Positions 1-8,557 of a stretch of 64,000 bases of DNA are shown here, in pieces. Position numbers and translations under genes: made by a program. The notes under the pieces are model-generated. The model was not told where the DNA came from. It did not search any database and was given only the letters and a program-made list of their open reading frames with translations. This stretch comes from Maricaulis sp034659015 (lineage in GTDB: Bacteria > Pseudomonadota > Alphaproteobacteria > Caulobacterales > Maricaulaceae): positions 62,001 through 126,000 of the forward strand of contig JAYEGL010000016.1 in the NCBI GenBank assembly GCA_034659015.1, given 5' to 3'. Every line of letters starts with the position of its first letter. The stretch's first letter is position 1.

Positions 1-567
1 CAGGCGGCCGGCGATCTGCTGGCGGAACGAGGGCTCAAGGGCATGCAGGCGCGTGCGATCGCTGCGCGGGCGGGCCTGTCCGTCGGGTCGATCTACAAGC
101 TGTTCGGCGATATCGACGACCTCGTCCGCGAACTCAACCTGCGCACCTATCGGGACATTGCCGTGCACCACCGCTCGGCGCTGGAGGCGGCCGATCTGCC
201 CGAGACGGAGGTGTACGAGCGCGTCATGGTGCTGGCGCGGGCCTATATCCAGTTCGTCGTGACCCAGAATGCGCGCTGGACCGCGCTGCTCTCCTTCAAT
301 CGCCGCCAGTCCGGCGCGGCACCGAAAGCCTATACCGAGACCGAGGATGCGCTGTTCGGCATTGTCGAAGGTGTTCTGGCGGCGGGCCGGGGATTCGAGG
401 ACGAGGCCTTCCGGCGCCGGGTCGCCCGGACGCTCTGGGCGTCGGTGCACGGGATTGTCACCTTCACCCTTCCCAATGCCGCGCTGAACGATCCGGTGGA
501 AGAGGCGCTCGAACAGATCTCGATCCTGATCGGCGCGCTGGTGCAGAATGCTGCGGCGCAGAAGTAG
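1..567 (+). CDS. TetR family transcriptional regulator (5' end outside window)
   Basis: The reading frame is open from base 1, so the gene starts upstream and the ATG at 43 is internal. The first 40 visible residues carry a TetR-type helix-turn-helix with the recognition-helix pattern GLSVGSIYKLFGD. The rest (about 140 residues) is helical and should be the ligand and dimer domain. TetR proteins are usually repressors released by a small ligand; the ligand and target cannot be read from this sequence. It ends 57 bp before tRNA-Val. The family call is firm; the function is unknown. Confidence 0.9.
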   Translation, partial: QAAGDLLAERGLKGMQARAIAARAGLSVGSIYKLFGDIDDLVRELNLRTYRDIAVHHRSALEAADLPETEVYERVMVLARAYIQFVVTQNARWTALLSFNRRQSGAAPKAYTETEDALFGIVEGVLAAGRGFEDEAFRRRVARTLWASVHGIVTFTLPNAALNDPVEEALEQISILIGALVQNAAAQK

Positions 568-624
568 CACATGCTTGCCTGAAACGGCTGCGCCGGATTA
601 AAAGCGCGTCCTTGCGACTGGAAC

Positions 625-700
625 GGGCGGTTAGCTCAGCTGGGAGAGCGGCTGGTTTACACCCAGTAGGTCGGGGGTTCGAGCCCCTCACCGCCCACCA
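625..700 (+). tRNA. tRNA-Val (anticodon TAC)
   Basis: The full cloverleaf can be folded by eye. Acceptor stem GGGCGGT pairs with ACCGCCC, the D stem is GCTC/GAGC, the anticodon stem GCTGG/CCAGT closes a TTTACAC loop with anticodon TAC, and the T arm holds GTTCGAG. The CCA end (698-700) is encoded. It reads GUA/GUG valine codons. Confidence 0.97.
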
Positions 701-706
701 CCCTTC

Positions 707-725
707 CCCCGGATTTAATCCGGGG
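707..725. terminator. Palindrome just downstream of tRNA-Val
   Basis: A 9-bp perfect inverted repeat, CCCCGGATT-T-AATCCGGGG, starts 7 bp after the tRNA. It could end the tRNA transcript, but no clear T run follows. A near copy (CCCCGGATTTGTTCCGGGG) lies at 38035-38053, so it may instead be a dispersed short palindrome. The remaining bases to 874 show no further gene. Confidence 0.4.
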
Positions 726-874
726 TTCGGCTAGGCAAGCCACCCGGAGCGCGCACCCGGGGCGAAGAGGGGCGGGCGGAGACACCTCTCGTCAGTCTCT
801 CCAACCACCCCCGGCTTGCCCCCAACCTCCGCTGCGGCTAGTCCGGTAGGGCAGCAGGCAATGAACGGTTCCGC

Positions 875-2434
875 GTGAAACTCATCCTCACACTTCTGGC
901 GGCGAATGCGGTGTGCGGTGCACAACCCGCGCCGGAGCCGGTCCGGCCGCCCTTTGCCGCGCCGTGTCCGGTCTGCACGGCGTTCGACCGCTTCTATGAC
1001 GCCCGCGACAATGCCCTGGCCTGGACGGGGCGGGCCGATCCGGCGCTTTACGAGACCTTGCTGGGCGCCGTACGGGCTGCGGCTGTCCACGGGCTGGATC
1101 CGGAGCATTATTCATATTCGGCGCTGGAGGCGGGCGATCCGCGCCGCGCGGATCGCGATCTGGACGAGACGGCAACGCGGGCCTGGCTGGATCTGGCGCA
1201 CGATCTCGCCAATGGCCGGCTCGACCCGCGCCGGATCGAGCCCGGCTGGTCCTTGCCGCCGCGCGACGTCGACCTGGCCGCACGGCTGGAGCGGGCGCTG
1301 GAGACCGGCGATGTTGCCGGCAGTCTGACGGAGCTGGCCCCGCAGGACGCCGGCTACCGGCAATTGCAGGCGGGGCTGTCCGGCTTCCGGGATGTCGCGG
1401 CGAAAGGCGCCTGGCCGACGATCGCGCCGGGGCCGGCCCTGCATCCGCAGGATCGAGGGCCGCGCGTCGCGCAGCTGCGCGCCCGGCTTGAAGCGACCGG
1501 GGCTGTCACCCTGCAGGTTCCGGCCGAAGCGCGCGACCTGTTCGACGCGGACATGGCCGCGGCGGTGCTCAGGCTGCAGCGCCGGGCCCATCTGGAGGAC
1601 GATGGCGTGGTCGGTGTGGAGATGCTGGCCTGGCTCAACACGCCGGCGCCCGACCGGGTGCGGCAGATTGCCGCCAATCTGGAGCGCCGGCGCTGGCATC
1701 CCGCCGGCCAAGCGCCGCGCAGCCTGCGGGTCAATATTCCCGATTTCACGCTGGCTGTGATGGAGGACGCAGAGGTCGTCGCGCGGCATCGCGTGATCGT
1801 GGGGCGTCGATCGCGGCAGACTCCGGTCTTCTCCGCCGACATGGCCTACCTTATTCTCAACCCCTGGTGGGAAACGCCGCACAGCCTGGCCGTCCGCGAC
1901 GAGTTGCCGGCCTTCCGCGCCGATCCGGAGGCCGTCGAACGTCTCGGTTTCCAGATTCTCGACCTTGACGGAAATATCATCGATTCCAGCGAGATAGACT
2001 GGAATCTTGTGCCAGCGCGCGATTTTCCCTACCGCCTGCGCCAGGCGCCGGGACCGCTCAATGCGCTCGGCGAGGTCAAGTTCATCTTCCCCAATCCGCA
2101 CAATACCTATCTGCACGACACGCCGGCCCGGCACCTGTTCGGGGAAAGCCGGCGGACCTTTTCCTCGGGCTGCATGCGGGTCGACCGGCCCGCCGATCTG
2201 GCACACTGGGTCACCTCGGGCCTGCGCGACTGGCCGGCCAAACGCGTCGATGCCGTGATGGCGGGCGATGCGGAAACGCGGATCGATCTGGACGTCCGGA
2301 TCCCGGTCGATGTCGTCTACTGGACGGTCGTGCCGGGGCAGAGGTCTGGAATCCGCTTCGTCGCCGACCCATATGACAAGGACAGTCATATCATCGACGA
2401 ACTGTCGGGGGGTGGTTCGGCAGACCAGGAGTAG
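875..2434 (+). CDS. L,D-transpeptidase, YcbB/LdtD type, with peptidoglycan-binding domain
   Basis: This is a periplasmic enzyme that makes 3-3 (mDAP-mDAP) cross-links or attaches proteins to peptidoglycan. It is 519 residues from a GTG start at 875, followed by a signal peptide of about 16 residues. A PG_binding_1-like helical domain lies near residues 190-270. The YkuD catalytic domain follows (about 285-440), with its SSGC motif placing the catalytic cysteine at residue 433 and an upstream HDT. Length and order match the large YcbB-type enzymes. The stop is 3 bp before the start of an M15 peptidase gene, so the two are probably cotranscribed. This resembles the E. coli ldtD-mepK neighbourhood, where one enzyme makes 3-3 links and the other cuts them. 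Confidence 0.93.
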   Translation: MKLILTLLAANAVCGAQPAPEPVRPPFAAPCPVCTAFDRFYDARDNALAWTGRADPALYETLLGAVRAAAVHGLDPEHYSYSALEAGDPRRADRDLDETATRAWLDLAHDLANGRLDPRRIEPGWSLPPRDVDLAARLERALETGDVAGSLTELAPQDAGYRQLQAGLSGFRDVAAKGAWPTIAPGPALHPQDRGPRVAQLRARLEATGAVTLQVPAEARDLFDADMAAAVLRLQRRAHLEDDGVVGVEMLAWLNTPAPDRVRQIAANLERRRWHPAGQAPRSLRVNIPDFTLAVMEDAEVVARHRVIVGRRSRQTPVFSADMAYLILNPWWETPHSLAVRDELPAFRADPEAVERLGFQILDLDGNIIDSSEIDWNLVPARDFPYRLRQAPGPLNALGEVKFIFPNPHNTYLHDTPARHLFGESRRTFSSGCMRVDRPADLAHWVTSGLRDWPAKRVDAVMAGDAETRIDLDVRIPVDVVYWTVVPGQRSGIRFVADPYDKDSHIIDELSGGGSADQE

Positions 2435-2437
2435 CGC

Positions 2438-3442
2438 GTGATTGCGTGGTTCATGCTGGCGGCTGCGGCCGCGACCCCCATTTCAGGAACCGATGTATCC
2501 GATGCCGGGGCATCCCTTGCCGCCGCACCCTCACCGGTCCAGAGCGCGATGCCGGACCCGGCGTTCGACCCCGGCCGCGCCGGCTTCACCGTCACGGCGC
2601 GCGGGGGCGTGGAAATCGGATATTCCGAATTCACCCTCTTTGTGCGCCCGGGCGAACGGCTCGACCTTATCGCCAACGAACCGGTGCGCTGGCGCGAGGG
2701 CGGGAGCGAGGCCGGCCAGGACGAGCCGGCCGCCGCGCTGGCCTTCGACTGGCAGGCGCCGGACGAGCCCGGCCGACACGACATCACCCTGACCGGCGAG
2801 GATGGCGCGACGATGCAGCTGCATCTCGTCGTGATGCACCGACACGAGCCCGGCGACGATCACCTCAACGGTTACCGGATCGGCGAGTATCCGGCCGAAC
2901 CCTATCGCGGGCAGGAGAACTACCGGGCGCCGGAATATTTCGTCGAGGTGGCGCCGGGCATCGAGGACCTGCCGCTTTCGCCGCATTTCCGGCTCGGCCA
3001 GTTCCTGTGCAAGCAGGAAAAGGGCGAGGGGCCGGCCTATCTGGTCGTCTCCGAGCGTCTCGTGATCAAGCTGGAAAATATCCTGGAAGCGGCCAATGAA
3101 CGCGGCTGGACCGCCGATACCTTCACCGTCATGAGCGGTTATCGCACACCCGCCTACAATGCCGGGCTGGGCAATGCGGAACACTCGCGCCACATATATG
3201 GCGGGGCGGCCGATATCTATATCGACAGCGATGGCGACGGCGTGATGGACGATCTCAACGGCGATGGCCGCCGGGACCGGCGCGACGCGGCCGAACTCTA
3301 CGACCTGGTCGAGAGCATGGCGTCATCGGGCGACGAGCGCTGGCCGGTCGGCGGGCTCGGCGAATACGGGCCCAACCCCTATCACGGCGCTTTCGTGCAT
3401 GTGGACGAGCGCGGCTGGCGCGCCCGTTGGGGCCGCAGCTAG
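2438..3442 (+). CDS. M15-family murein peptidase (MepK/YcbK-like) with a calcium-loop insertion
   Basis: The protein has 334 residues, with a GTG start and an N-terminal signal-like hydrophobic segment. An unassigned beta-rich N-terminal half precedes the M15A zinc peptidase domain (about residues 180-334). Zinc ligands are visible as H-x6-D (H252, D259) and H321 in an HVD motif. Residues 263-283 form an aspartate-rich stretch of the DxDxDG...DxNxDG type, like two EF-hand or thrombospondin-3 loops, next to the metal site. Family members are D,D- or L,D-endopeptidases acting on cell-wall peptides. Pairing with the L,D-transpeptidase suggests a 3-3 cross-link hydrolase. The stop overlaps the convergent bioD stop by 3-4 bp (CTAG). 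Confidence 0.85.
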   Translation: MIAWFMLAAAAATPISGTDVSDAGASLAAAPSPVQSAMPDPAFDPGRAGFTVTARGGVEIGYSEFTLFVRPGERLDLIANEPVRWREGGSEAGQDEPAAALAFDWQAPDEPGRHDITLTGEDGATMQLHLVVMHRHEPGDDHLNGYRIGEYPAEPYRGQENYRAPEYFVEVAPGIEDLPLSPHFRLGQFLCKQEKGEGPAYLVVSERLVIKLENILEAANERGWTADTFTVMSGYRTPAYNAGLGNAEHSRHIYGGAADIYIDSDGDGVMDDLNGDGRRDRRDAAELYDLVESMASSGDERWPVGGLGEYGPNPYHGAFVHVDERGWRARWGRS

Positions 3443-4098
3443 CCCGCAGCCGCCTCGACCGGGGCGAGCAGGTCCACCAGCCCGTCCGCATCACCGGAGA
3501 AAACCCGGACATCGGCACGCGGCGCAAAGCGCTGGATGGAGCGGGCGGTGTCGACGGCGGAGACGGGCCGGGCGTTGAAGTCGTTGACGATCACCGTGCA
3601 GCGGGCATCCATCACGCGCAGCGCGGTCAGCGTGTGGGAGATCGTGCCCAGATACGCGCCGGCGACCAGGATGGGCCGGGCGTCGAGTTCGCGGATCAGG
3701 TCCAGGTTGAGCCCGTCCGTGGCCAGGGGCGACATCACGCCGCCGGCCCCTTCGATGACGGTCGGCATGGCGCGGTCGATCCGGTCCAGGCACCAGCGCG
3801 TGACACTGTCGATCATCAGCTCGCGGCCTTCCTTGAAAGCGGCCATGTCCGGTGAGAGCGGCGCCTTGAAACGCCAGGGCGAGACCGCCTGGACACCTTC
3901 GCCGGTCAGCTCGTCGCCATTGGCGCGCATCAGGCGGATCGTATCGGTCGCATTGAGTTGCGCCGGATCGAAACCGGAGATGATCGGCTTCATGATCCGC
4001 GCCCGGCCGCCGGCCCGGCGATGGGCTTCCAGCATGGCGCAGAGAATATGGGTCTTGCCGACATCGGTGCCGGTCCCCGTCACGAAAATGGGGCGCAT
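3439..4098 (-). CDS. bioD: Dethiobiotin synthetase
   Basis: BioD is an ATP-dependent carboxylase that closes the ureido ring of dethiobiotin from 7,8-diaminononanoate and CO2, the penultimate step of biotin synthesis. It is 219 residues, normal for the family. The P-loop GTGTDVGKT covers residues 8-16, and the family's EGAGG motif is present in mid-protein. Its ATG overlaps the bioF stop by one base (TAATG), so translation is coupled to bioF. Confidence 0.96.
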   Translation of the reverse strand: MRPIFVTGTGTDVGKTHILCAMLEAHRRAGGRARIMKPIISGFDPAQLNATDTIRLMRANGDELTGEGVQAVSPWRFKAPLSPDMAAFKEGRELMIDSVTRWCLDRIDRAMPTVIEGAGGVMSPLATDGLNLDLIRELDARPILVAGAYLGTISHTLTALRVMDARCTVIVNDFNARPVSAVDTARSIQRFAPRADVRVFSGDADGLVDLLAPVEAAAG

Positions 4099-5276
4099 TA
4101 TTCGGCCGCCTCTGTCTGTTTCAGGATGGATTTCACCGCGCTGGCCAGCCGGTCGATATCGGCCTCGTCATGGGCAGCGGAAAAGGTGATGCGCAGCCGT
4201 GCCGTTCCGGCCGGCACGGTCGGCGGGCGGATCGCCGTCACCAGGAAGCCGGCCTCGGCAAGCTCGGCCGAGGCGTCCAGTGCGGCGCGTTCCGAACCGA
4301 GGATCACCGGCACGATGGGCGAGACCGGTTCGGCCAGTCCCAGCTGGCCGGCGAAGCGGCGGGCCAGCGCGGTCGGACGCCGGCACAGCTCCGGATCGGC
4401 AGCGATGAGGTCCAGCGATGCCAGCGCGGCGGCGGCACAGGCCGGGGGCAGGGCGGTGGTGAAGACCAGCGGCCGGGCCCGCGAACGCAGGAGTTCGCAC
4501 ACGCGCCGGGAGGCGCATAGATAACCGCCATAACTGCCCAGCGCCTTCGACAGCGTACCCATCTGCAGCGGCGCGGCCGCCGGCGGTGCGAAGGCATGGG
4601 CCGATCCGCGGCCACCCCCCGTGACGCCGATCCCGTGCGCATCGTCGACCAGCGTCCAGGCGTCGTATTGTTCGCCCAGGGCCAGGATGTCCGGCAGGGG
4701 CGCGAAATCCCCGTCCATGGAGAAGACGCCGTCGGTGAGGATCATGGCGTGGCGCGCATCGGCCCGGTGCGCGGCCAGCAGGGCGCGCAGATGGGCGGTG
4801 TCGTTGTGACGGAAGACCTCGACCCGCGCGCGCGACAGCCGGGCGCCGGCATGCAGGCAGGCATGGGCCAGCGTGTCGATCAGAACGAGATCGTCCGGGC
4901 CGGCGAGGGCGGGCGTAATCGCCAGATTGGCCATATAGCCCGAGCCGAAGACGATGCAGTCCTCGGTGCCCTTGAATTCGGCCAGGCGGCGTTCGAGTTC
5001 GAAGAGGAGCGGATGACCGCCCGTCACCAGACGGGAGGCGCCGGCACCGGCGCCCCATTCGGCCGTGGCGGCGCGGGCCGCCTCGATCACCTGCGGATGA
5101 TGGGCCAGGCCGAGATAGTCGTTGGAACAGACATTGACCAGCGTCCGGCCGTCGCGTTCGACATGGACCGCGTCGCTGTGGCGTGTTTCCACGGTCCGGC
5201 GGCGGAGCGATTTGCGCTCCAGGCTGGCGAGCTTGTCGGCGGCGAAACGTTCCAGTGAGGCGGCTGCGGATGTCAT
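4098..5276 (-). CDS. bioF: 8-amino-7-oxononanoate synthase
   Basis: This PLP enzyme condenses pimeloyl-ACP (or CoA) with alanine. It has 392 residues. The PLP lysine is K244 in the TLSKALGSYGG motif, and the DDAHGIGV motif that positions the cofactor lies upstream. It heads a minus-strand bioF-bioD unit and is divergent from bioA across 47 bp. I see no palindrome resembling a BioR or BirA operator in that gap. No bioB, bioC or bioH is in the window. Confidence 0.96.
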   Translation of the reverse strand: MTSAAASLERFAADKLASLERKSLRRRTVETRHSDAVHVERDGRTLVNVCSNDYLGLAHHPQVIEAARAATAEWGAGAGASRLVTGGHPLLFELERRLAEFKGTEDCIVFGSGYMANLAITPALAGPDDLVLIDTLAHACLHAGARLSRARVEVFRHNDTAHLRALLAAHRADARHAMILTDGVFSMDGDFAPLPDILALGEQYDAWTLVDDAHGIGVTGGGRGSAHAFAPPAAAPLQMGTLSKALGSYGGYLCASRRVCELLRSRARPLVFTTALPPACAAAALASLDLIAADPELCRRPTALARRFAGQLGLAEPVSPIVPVILGSERAALDASAELAEAGFLVTAIRPPTVPAGTARLRITFSAAHDEADIDRLASAVKSILKQTEAAE

Positions 5277-5323
5277 ATCAAGCCCTGTCGCACGGGATGA
5301 AGGCCTGCTAAAGCCCGCCCGTC

Positions 5324-6628
5324 ATGTCCAACACATTGAAAACCGCGTCGCCCGGCGGGTTCAAGCCCGAAGGCCGACATCTCTGGCGGCCCTATACGCA
5401 AATGAAGACCGCCGCGCCGGCCCTGGAGGTCGTCTCGGGCCAGGGCGTGCGGCTGACACTCGCCGACGGGCGGGAGCTGATCGACGGCGTCTCGTCCTGG
5501 TGGACCACCGTACACGGCTACAGCCATCCGCACATCACCGGCGCGATCACGGAGCAGGTCGAGCGCCTGTCCCATGTCATGCTGGGCGGGCTGACCCATG
5601 AACCGGCCGAGCGCCTGGCCGCGCGCCTGGCGGCGCTGACACCGGGCGATCTGGACCATGTGTTCTTCTGCGAGTCCGGTTCGGTCTCCGTGGAGATCGC
5701 CATGAAGATGGCGGTGCAGTCCTGGATCAATCGCGGCGTTCACGGCCGCACGCGCTTCGTCTGTTTCCGCGGCGGCTATCACGGCGACACGATCGCGACG
5801 ATGTCGGTCTGCGATCCGGAAGAGGGCATGCACAGCCTGTTTGCCGGCTCGCTGCCGCAGCAGATTGTCGCCGGCCTGCCCGAGGACGCCGACAGCACGG
5901 CGCGGTTCGAGGCGCTGCTGGATGCGCATGCGGGCGAGATTGCCGGCGTCGTCACCGAGCCGCTGGTGCAGGGCGCGGGCGGGATGCGATTCTTCTCGCC
6001 GCAGACGCTGCGGCGAATCCGTGCCGCCTGCGACGCCCGCGGCCTGCCGCTGATCGTCGACGAGATCATGACCGGGTTCGGCCGGCTGGGCGCGATGTTC
6101 GCCTGCGAGAAAGCGGGGATCGTGCCGGACGTGATGACCGTCTCCAAGGCGCTGACCGGCGGCACGCTTCCCCTGGCGGCGGCCATCGCCACCAAAGGCA
6201 TGTTCGCCCACTTCTGGCGCGATGAGGCCTCCGCCGCCCTGATGCACGGGCCGACATACATGGCCAATCCGGCGGCCTGCGCGGCGGCGAATGCCTCCCT
6301 CGACCTTTTCGAGGGCGAACCGCGCCTGGACCAGGTCGCGGCGATCGAGGCGGCCTATGCCCGGCTCTTGCCGGGCGCGCAGGATATCCCCGGCGTCGTG
6401 GACGTGCGCTGGCAGGGGGCGATCGGTGTGATCGAGATGCCGGCCCTGCCGGATCTGGACACGCTGAAAGCCGCCTTCGTGGAGGCCGGCGTCTGGGTGC
6501 GGCCCTTCGGAAATATCGTCTATCTCATGCCGCCTTACGTGATTTCGCCCGGGGATCTGGAGCGGTTGATCGCGGCCACGATCGCCGTCACACGCAGCTG
6601 GGCAAGGGCGCATTTTGCGGGCGACTGA
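5324..6628 (+). CDS. bioA: Adenosylmethionine-8-amino-7-oxononanoate aminotransferase
   Basis: BioA transaminates KAPA to DAPA using S-adenosylmethionine as amino donor. It is 434 residues, a class III aminotransferase with the LWRPYTQM N-terminal motif and SWW substrate region typical of BioA. The PLP lysine is K275 (TVSKALTGG). The ATG at 5324 follows a 47-bp gap shared with divergent bioF. Together bioF, bioD and bioA cover three of the four ring-assembly steps of biotin synthesis; bioB is elsewhere. Confidence 0.96.
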   Translation: MSNTLKTASPGGFKPEGRHLWRPYTQMKTAAPALEVVSGQGVRLTLADGRELIDGVSSWWTTVHGYSHPHITGAITEQVERLSHVMLGGLTHEPAERLAARLAALTPGDLDHVFFCESGSVSVEIAMKMAVQSWINRGVHGRTRFVCFRGGYHGDTIATMSVCDPEEGMHSLFAGSLPQQIVAGLPEDADSTARFEALLDAHAGEIAGVVTEPLVQGAGGMRFFSPQTLRRIRAACDARGLPLIVDEIMTGFGRLGAMFACEKAGIVPDVMTVSKALTGGTLPLAAAIATKGMFAHFWRDEASAALMHGPTYMANPAACAAANASLDLFEGEPRLDQVAAIEAAYARLLPGAQDIPGVVDVRWQGAIGVIEMPALPDLDTLKAAFVEAGVWVRPFGNIVYLMPPYVISPGDLERLIAATIAVTRSWARAHFAGD

Positions 6629-6643
6629 ACATGGTGCTGCAAT

Positions 6644-6662
6644 ATGTGCATCTCGTGCACAT
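6644..6662. promoter_or_regulatory. Inverted repeat between bioA and tRNA-Asp
   Basis: ATGTGCA-N5-TGCACAT is a perfect 7-bp inverted repeat 16 bp after the bioA stop. It may be a weak bioA terminator or an operator; it has no T run. It lies just upstream of the candidate tRNA-Asp promoter. Confidence 0.3.
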
Positions 6663-6669
6663 TGGCCGC

Positions 6670-6698
6670 TTGACCGGGCCGCGGTCAGCCCATAAACA
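6670..6698 (+). promoter_or_regulatory. Candidate promoter of tRNA-Asp
   Basis: TTGACC (6670-6675) and TAAACA (6693-6698) are separated by 17 bp and lie about 30 bp before the tRNA. They fit a sigma-70 type promoter. This rests on motif and position only. Confidence 0.4.
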
Positions 6699-6726
6699 AC
6701 GCACCTCGCTTCGGCGAGCCGCGCAA

Positions 6727-6803
6727 GCGGGTGTAGCTCAGTTGGTTAGAGCGCTGGCCTGTCACGCCAGAGGTCGCGGGTTCGAGTCCCGTCACTCGCG
6801 CCA
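6727..6803 (+). tRNA. tRNA-Asp (anticodon GTC)
   Basis: Acceptor stem GCGGGTG pairs with CACTCGC (one G-T pair). The anticodon stem CTGGC/GCCAG closes the loop CTGTCAC with anticodon GTC. The T arm contains GTTCGAG, and CCA is encoded at 6801-6803. Confidence 0.97.
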
Positions 6804-6835
6804 CTCCTTTTTACCGGAGTGAGGCGCACGGACCG

Positions 6836-6870
6836 AAAAACGGCCGCTCCTTCCGGGAGCGGCCGTTTTC
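6836..6870 (+). terminator. Rho-independent terminator after tRNA-Asp
   Basis: A perfect 14-15 bp inverted repeat (AAAACGGCCGCTCC, loop TTCCG, GGAGCGGCCGTTTT) has A and T tracts on its flanks. It would end the tRNA-Asp transcript and could act in both directions. Confidence 0.85.
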
Positions 6871-7140
6871 GTTTGCTATTGCACCCGAAACATGAAACAC
6901 ACCGCTCACGTCCTTCCGTGAGTAGGCAGCCCGTATCCGGGATTGCGCGGGAGACGTTGGCGAGACTTTCCGCCTTCCGGTCCCTGTTGGACCCGGCGCG
7001 TATCGATCATTGCCACCCTGGCGCCAGGCCGGCGCCGACGAACCGGTAGCTGATCTACGCAAGCTTCCATATTCAAGAAACCTGATGCCGCCGTGCGCGC
7101 CAGACAGCGCTGCGCCTGCGGCCAAGAAAGTTGTAAGTTT
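6871..7140. other. Non-coding interval upstream of the DEAD-box helicase
   Basis: These 270 bp lie between the tRNA terminator and the helicase start. No conserved-looking ORF is seen. The stretch should hold the helicase promoter and a long 5' leader, but I cannot point to convincing -35/-10 elements. The only structure noted is a short palindrome at 7017-7028 (CCTGGCGCCAGG). Confidence 0.5.
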
Positions 7141-8520
7141 TTGACTCAATTCAATGAACTCGGCCTGGCCGACCCCATTCTCCGCGCGCTTGAAGACGCG
7201 GGCTATACTCAGCCGACGCCGATCCAGCGCGAAGCGATTCCCGCGCTCCTCGAAGGCCGTGACGTGATGGGCATCGCCCAGACCGGCACCGGCAAGACGG
7301 CCGCCTTCGTGTTGCCGATTCTCCATCGTCTCGCCGAACTCAAGAAGCGGCCTGCCCCGAAGACCTGCCGGGCGCTGATCCTGTCGCCGACGCGCGAGCT
7401 GTCGGCCCAGATCCGCGAAAACCTGCAGAATTACTCGGCGCACATGCGCCTCTCCTCCGCGTTGGTCGTGGGCGGTCTGAAGGCCGGCCCGCAGGTGAAG
7501 ATGCTGGCGCGCGGCGTCGACGTTGTCGTCGCCACGCCGGGGCGTCTGCTGGACCTGGTGCGCTCCGGCGCGCTGCGCCTGGACGAGGTGCAGACCCTGG
7601 TGCTCGACGAGGCCGACCAGATGCTCGATCTCGGCTTCATTCCGGCGATCCGGGACATCGTCTCGCGCCTGCCGAAAGAACGTCAGACGGCGCTGCTCTC
7701 GGCCACCATGCCCAAGCCGATCAAGGCGCTGGCGCACGATCTCCTCACCGATCCCAAGCAGATCTCCGTGGCCCCGGCTTCGCGGCCGATCGAGCGCATC
7801 GAGCAGTCCGTCGTGCTGATGCCGCGCGAGTCCAAGCGCGACCTGCTGCTGGAACTGATGTCCGACCGTTCGGTCGAGCGCTCCATCGTCTTTACGCGGA
7901 CCAAGCGCGGGGCGGACCGGGTCAACAAGCACCTGGTCCAGTTCGGGCTGAAATCCGCCGCCATTCACGGCGACAAGTCCCAGGGGCAGCGCGTGAAGGC
8001 GCTGGCCGGGTTCAAGGCCGGCTCGGTGAAGATCCTCGTGGCGACCGACATTGCCGCGCGCGGCATCGATGTCGACGACGTCTCCCATGTGGTGAATTTC
8101 GAACTGCCCAACATTCCCGAAAGCTATGTCCACCGCATCGGCCGGACGGCGCGGGCCGGCAAGACCGGCGTTGCGGTCTCCCTGTGCGATCCGACGGAAT
8201 ACGAATATCTCTGCGATATCGAGAAGCTGACGGGCGTGGAAATCGACCGCACACTGGTCGGTGAGGAAGCGGTCTTCTTCGCCGAGGCCAGCTCGGTCAA
8301 ATCGCCGAAGAAGAAGCGCTCGCGCGGCCGCGGCAAGCCGGCCCATGCCGGTGGTGGCCAGCCGCGTCACCAGGGCGGGCGTCCCGGTGCGCGTGCCGAC
8401 GGTCAGCGCGGTGAAGGCCAGCGTGGCGAGGCCGGGGGCAAGCCCCGCCGGCAACGCCGCCGCAATGGCCAGAACCATCGCGGGCAGCAAGGATCGGGTG
8501 GAGTTCACGCCCAGGCCTGA
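7141..8520 (+). CDS. rhlE: DEAD-box RNA helicase, RhlE type
   Basis: This is an ATP-dependent RNA helicase, probably acting in mRNA turnover or ribosome assembly. It has 459 residues from a TTG start, chosen because the product then begins TQFNELGLADPIL, the normal Q-motif entry of this family. A GTG at 7093 would add 16 unrelated residues. Walker A AQTGTGKT (K52), PTRELSAQI, TPGRLLDL, DEAD (156-159), SAT and HRIGRTARAG are all present in order. The last 80 residues are a basic, Gly/Arg/Gln-rich RNA-binding tail. The TTG start and long leader suggest control of translation. The symbol reflects subfamily resemblance only. Confidence 0.93.
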   Translation: MTQFNELGLADPILRALEDAGYTQPTPIQREAIPALLEGRDVMGIAQTGTGKTAAFVLPILHRLAELKKRPAPKTCRALILSPTRELSAQIRENLQNYSAHMRLSSALVVGGLKAGPQVKMLARGVDVVVATPGRLLDLVRSGALRLDEVQTLVLDEADQMLDLGFIPAIRDIVSRLPKERQTALLSATMPKPIKALAHDLLTDPKQISVAPASRPIERIEQSVVLMPRESKRDLLLELMSDRSVERSIVFTRTKRGADRVNKHLVQFGLKSAAIHGDKSQGQRVKALAGFKAGSVKILVATDIAARGIDVDDVSHVVNFELPNIPESYVHRIGRTARAGKTGVAVSLCDPTEYEYLCDIEKLTGVEIDRTLVGEEAVFFAEASSVKSPKKKRSRGRGKPAHAGGGQPRHQGGRPGARADGQRGEGQRGEAGGKPRRQRRRNGQNHRGQQGSGGVHAQA

Positions 8521-8557
8521 GCAGGGTGCGCCTCGTTTCAAACCGACGAGGACACTC

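Noticed and set aside
5277..5323. BioR or BirA operator between bioF and bioA
   Set aside because: No TTATCTATAA-like palindrome or other convincing dyad is present in the 47 bp.
8261..8557. N-terminal extension of the SDR gene into the helicase
   Set aside because: The added 99 residues are arginine/proline-rich and out of frame with the helicase tail; the SDR fold begins at 8558 with its own ribosome site.
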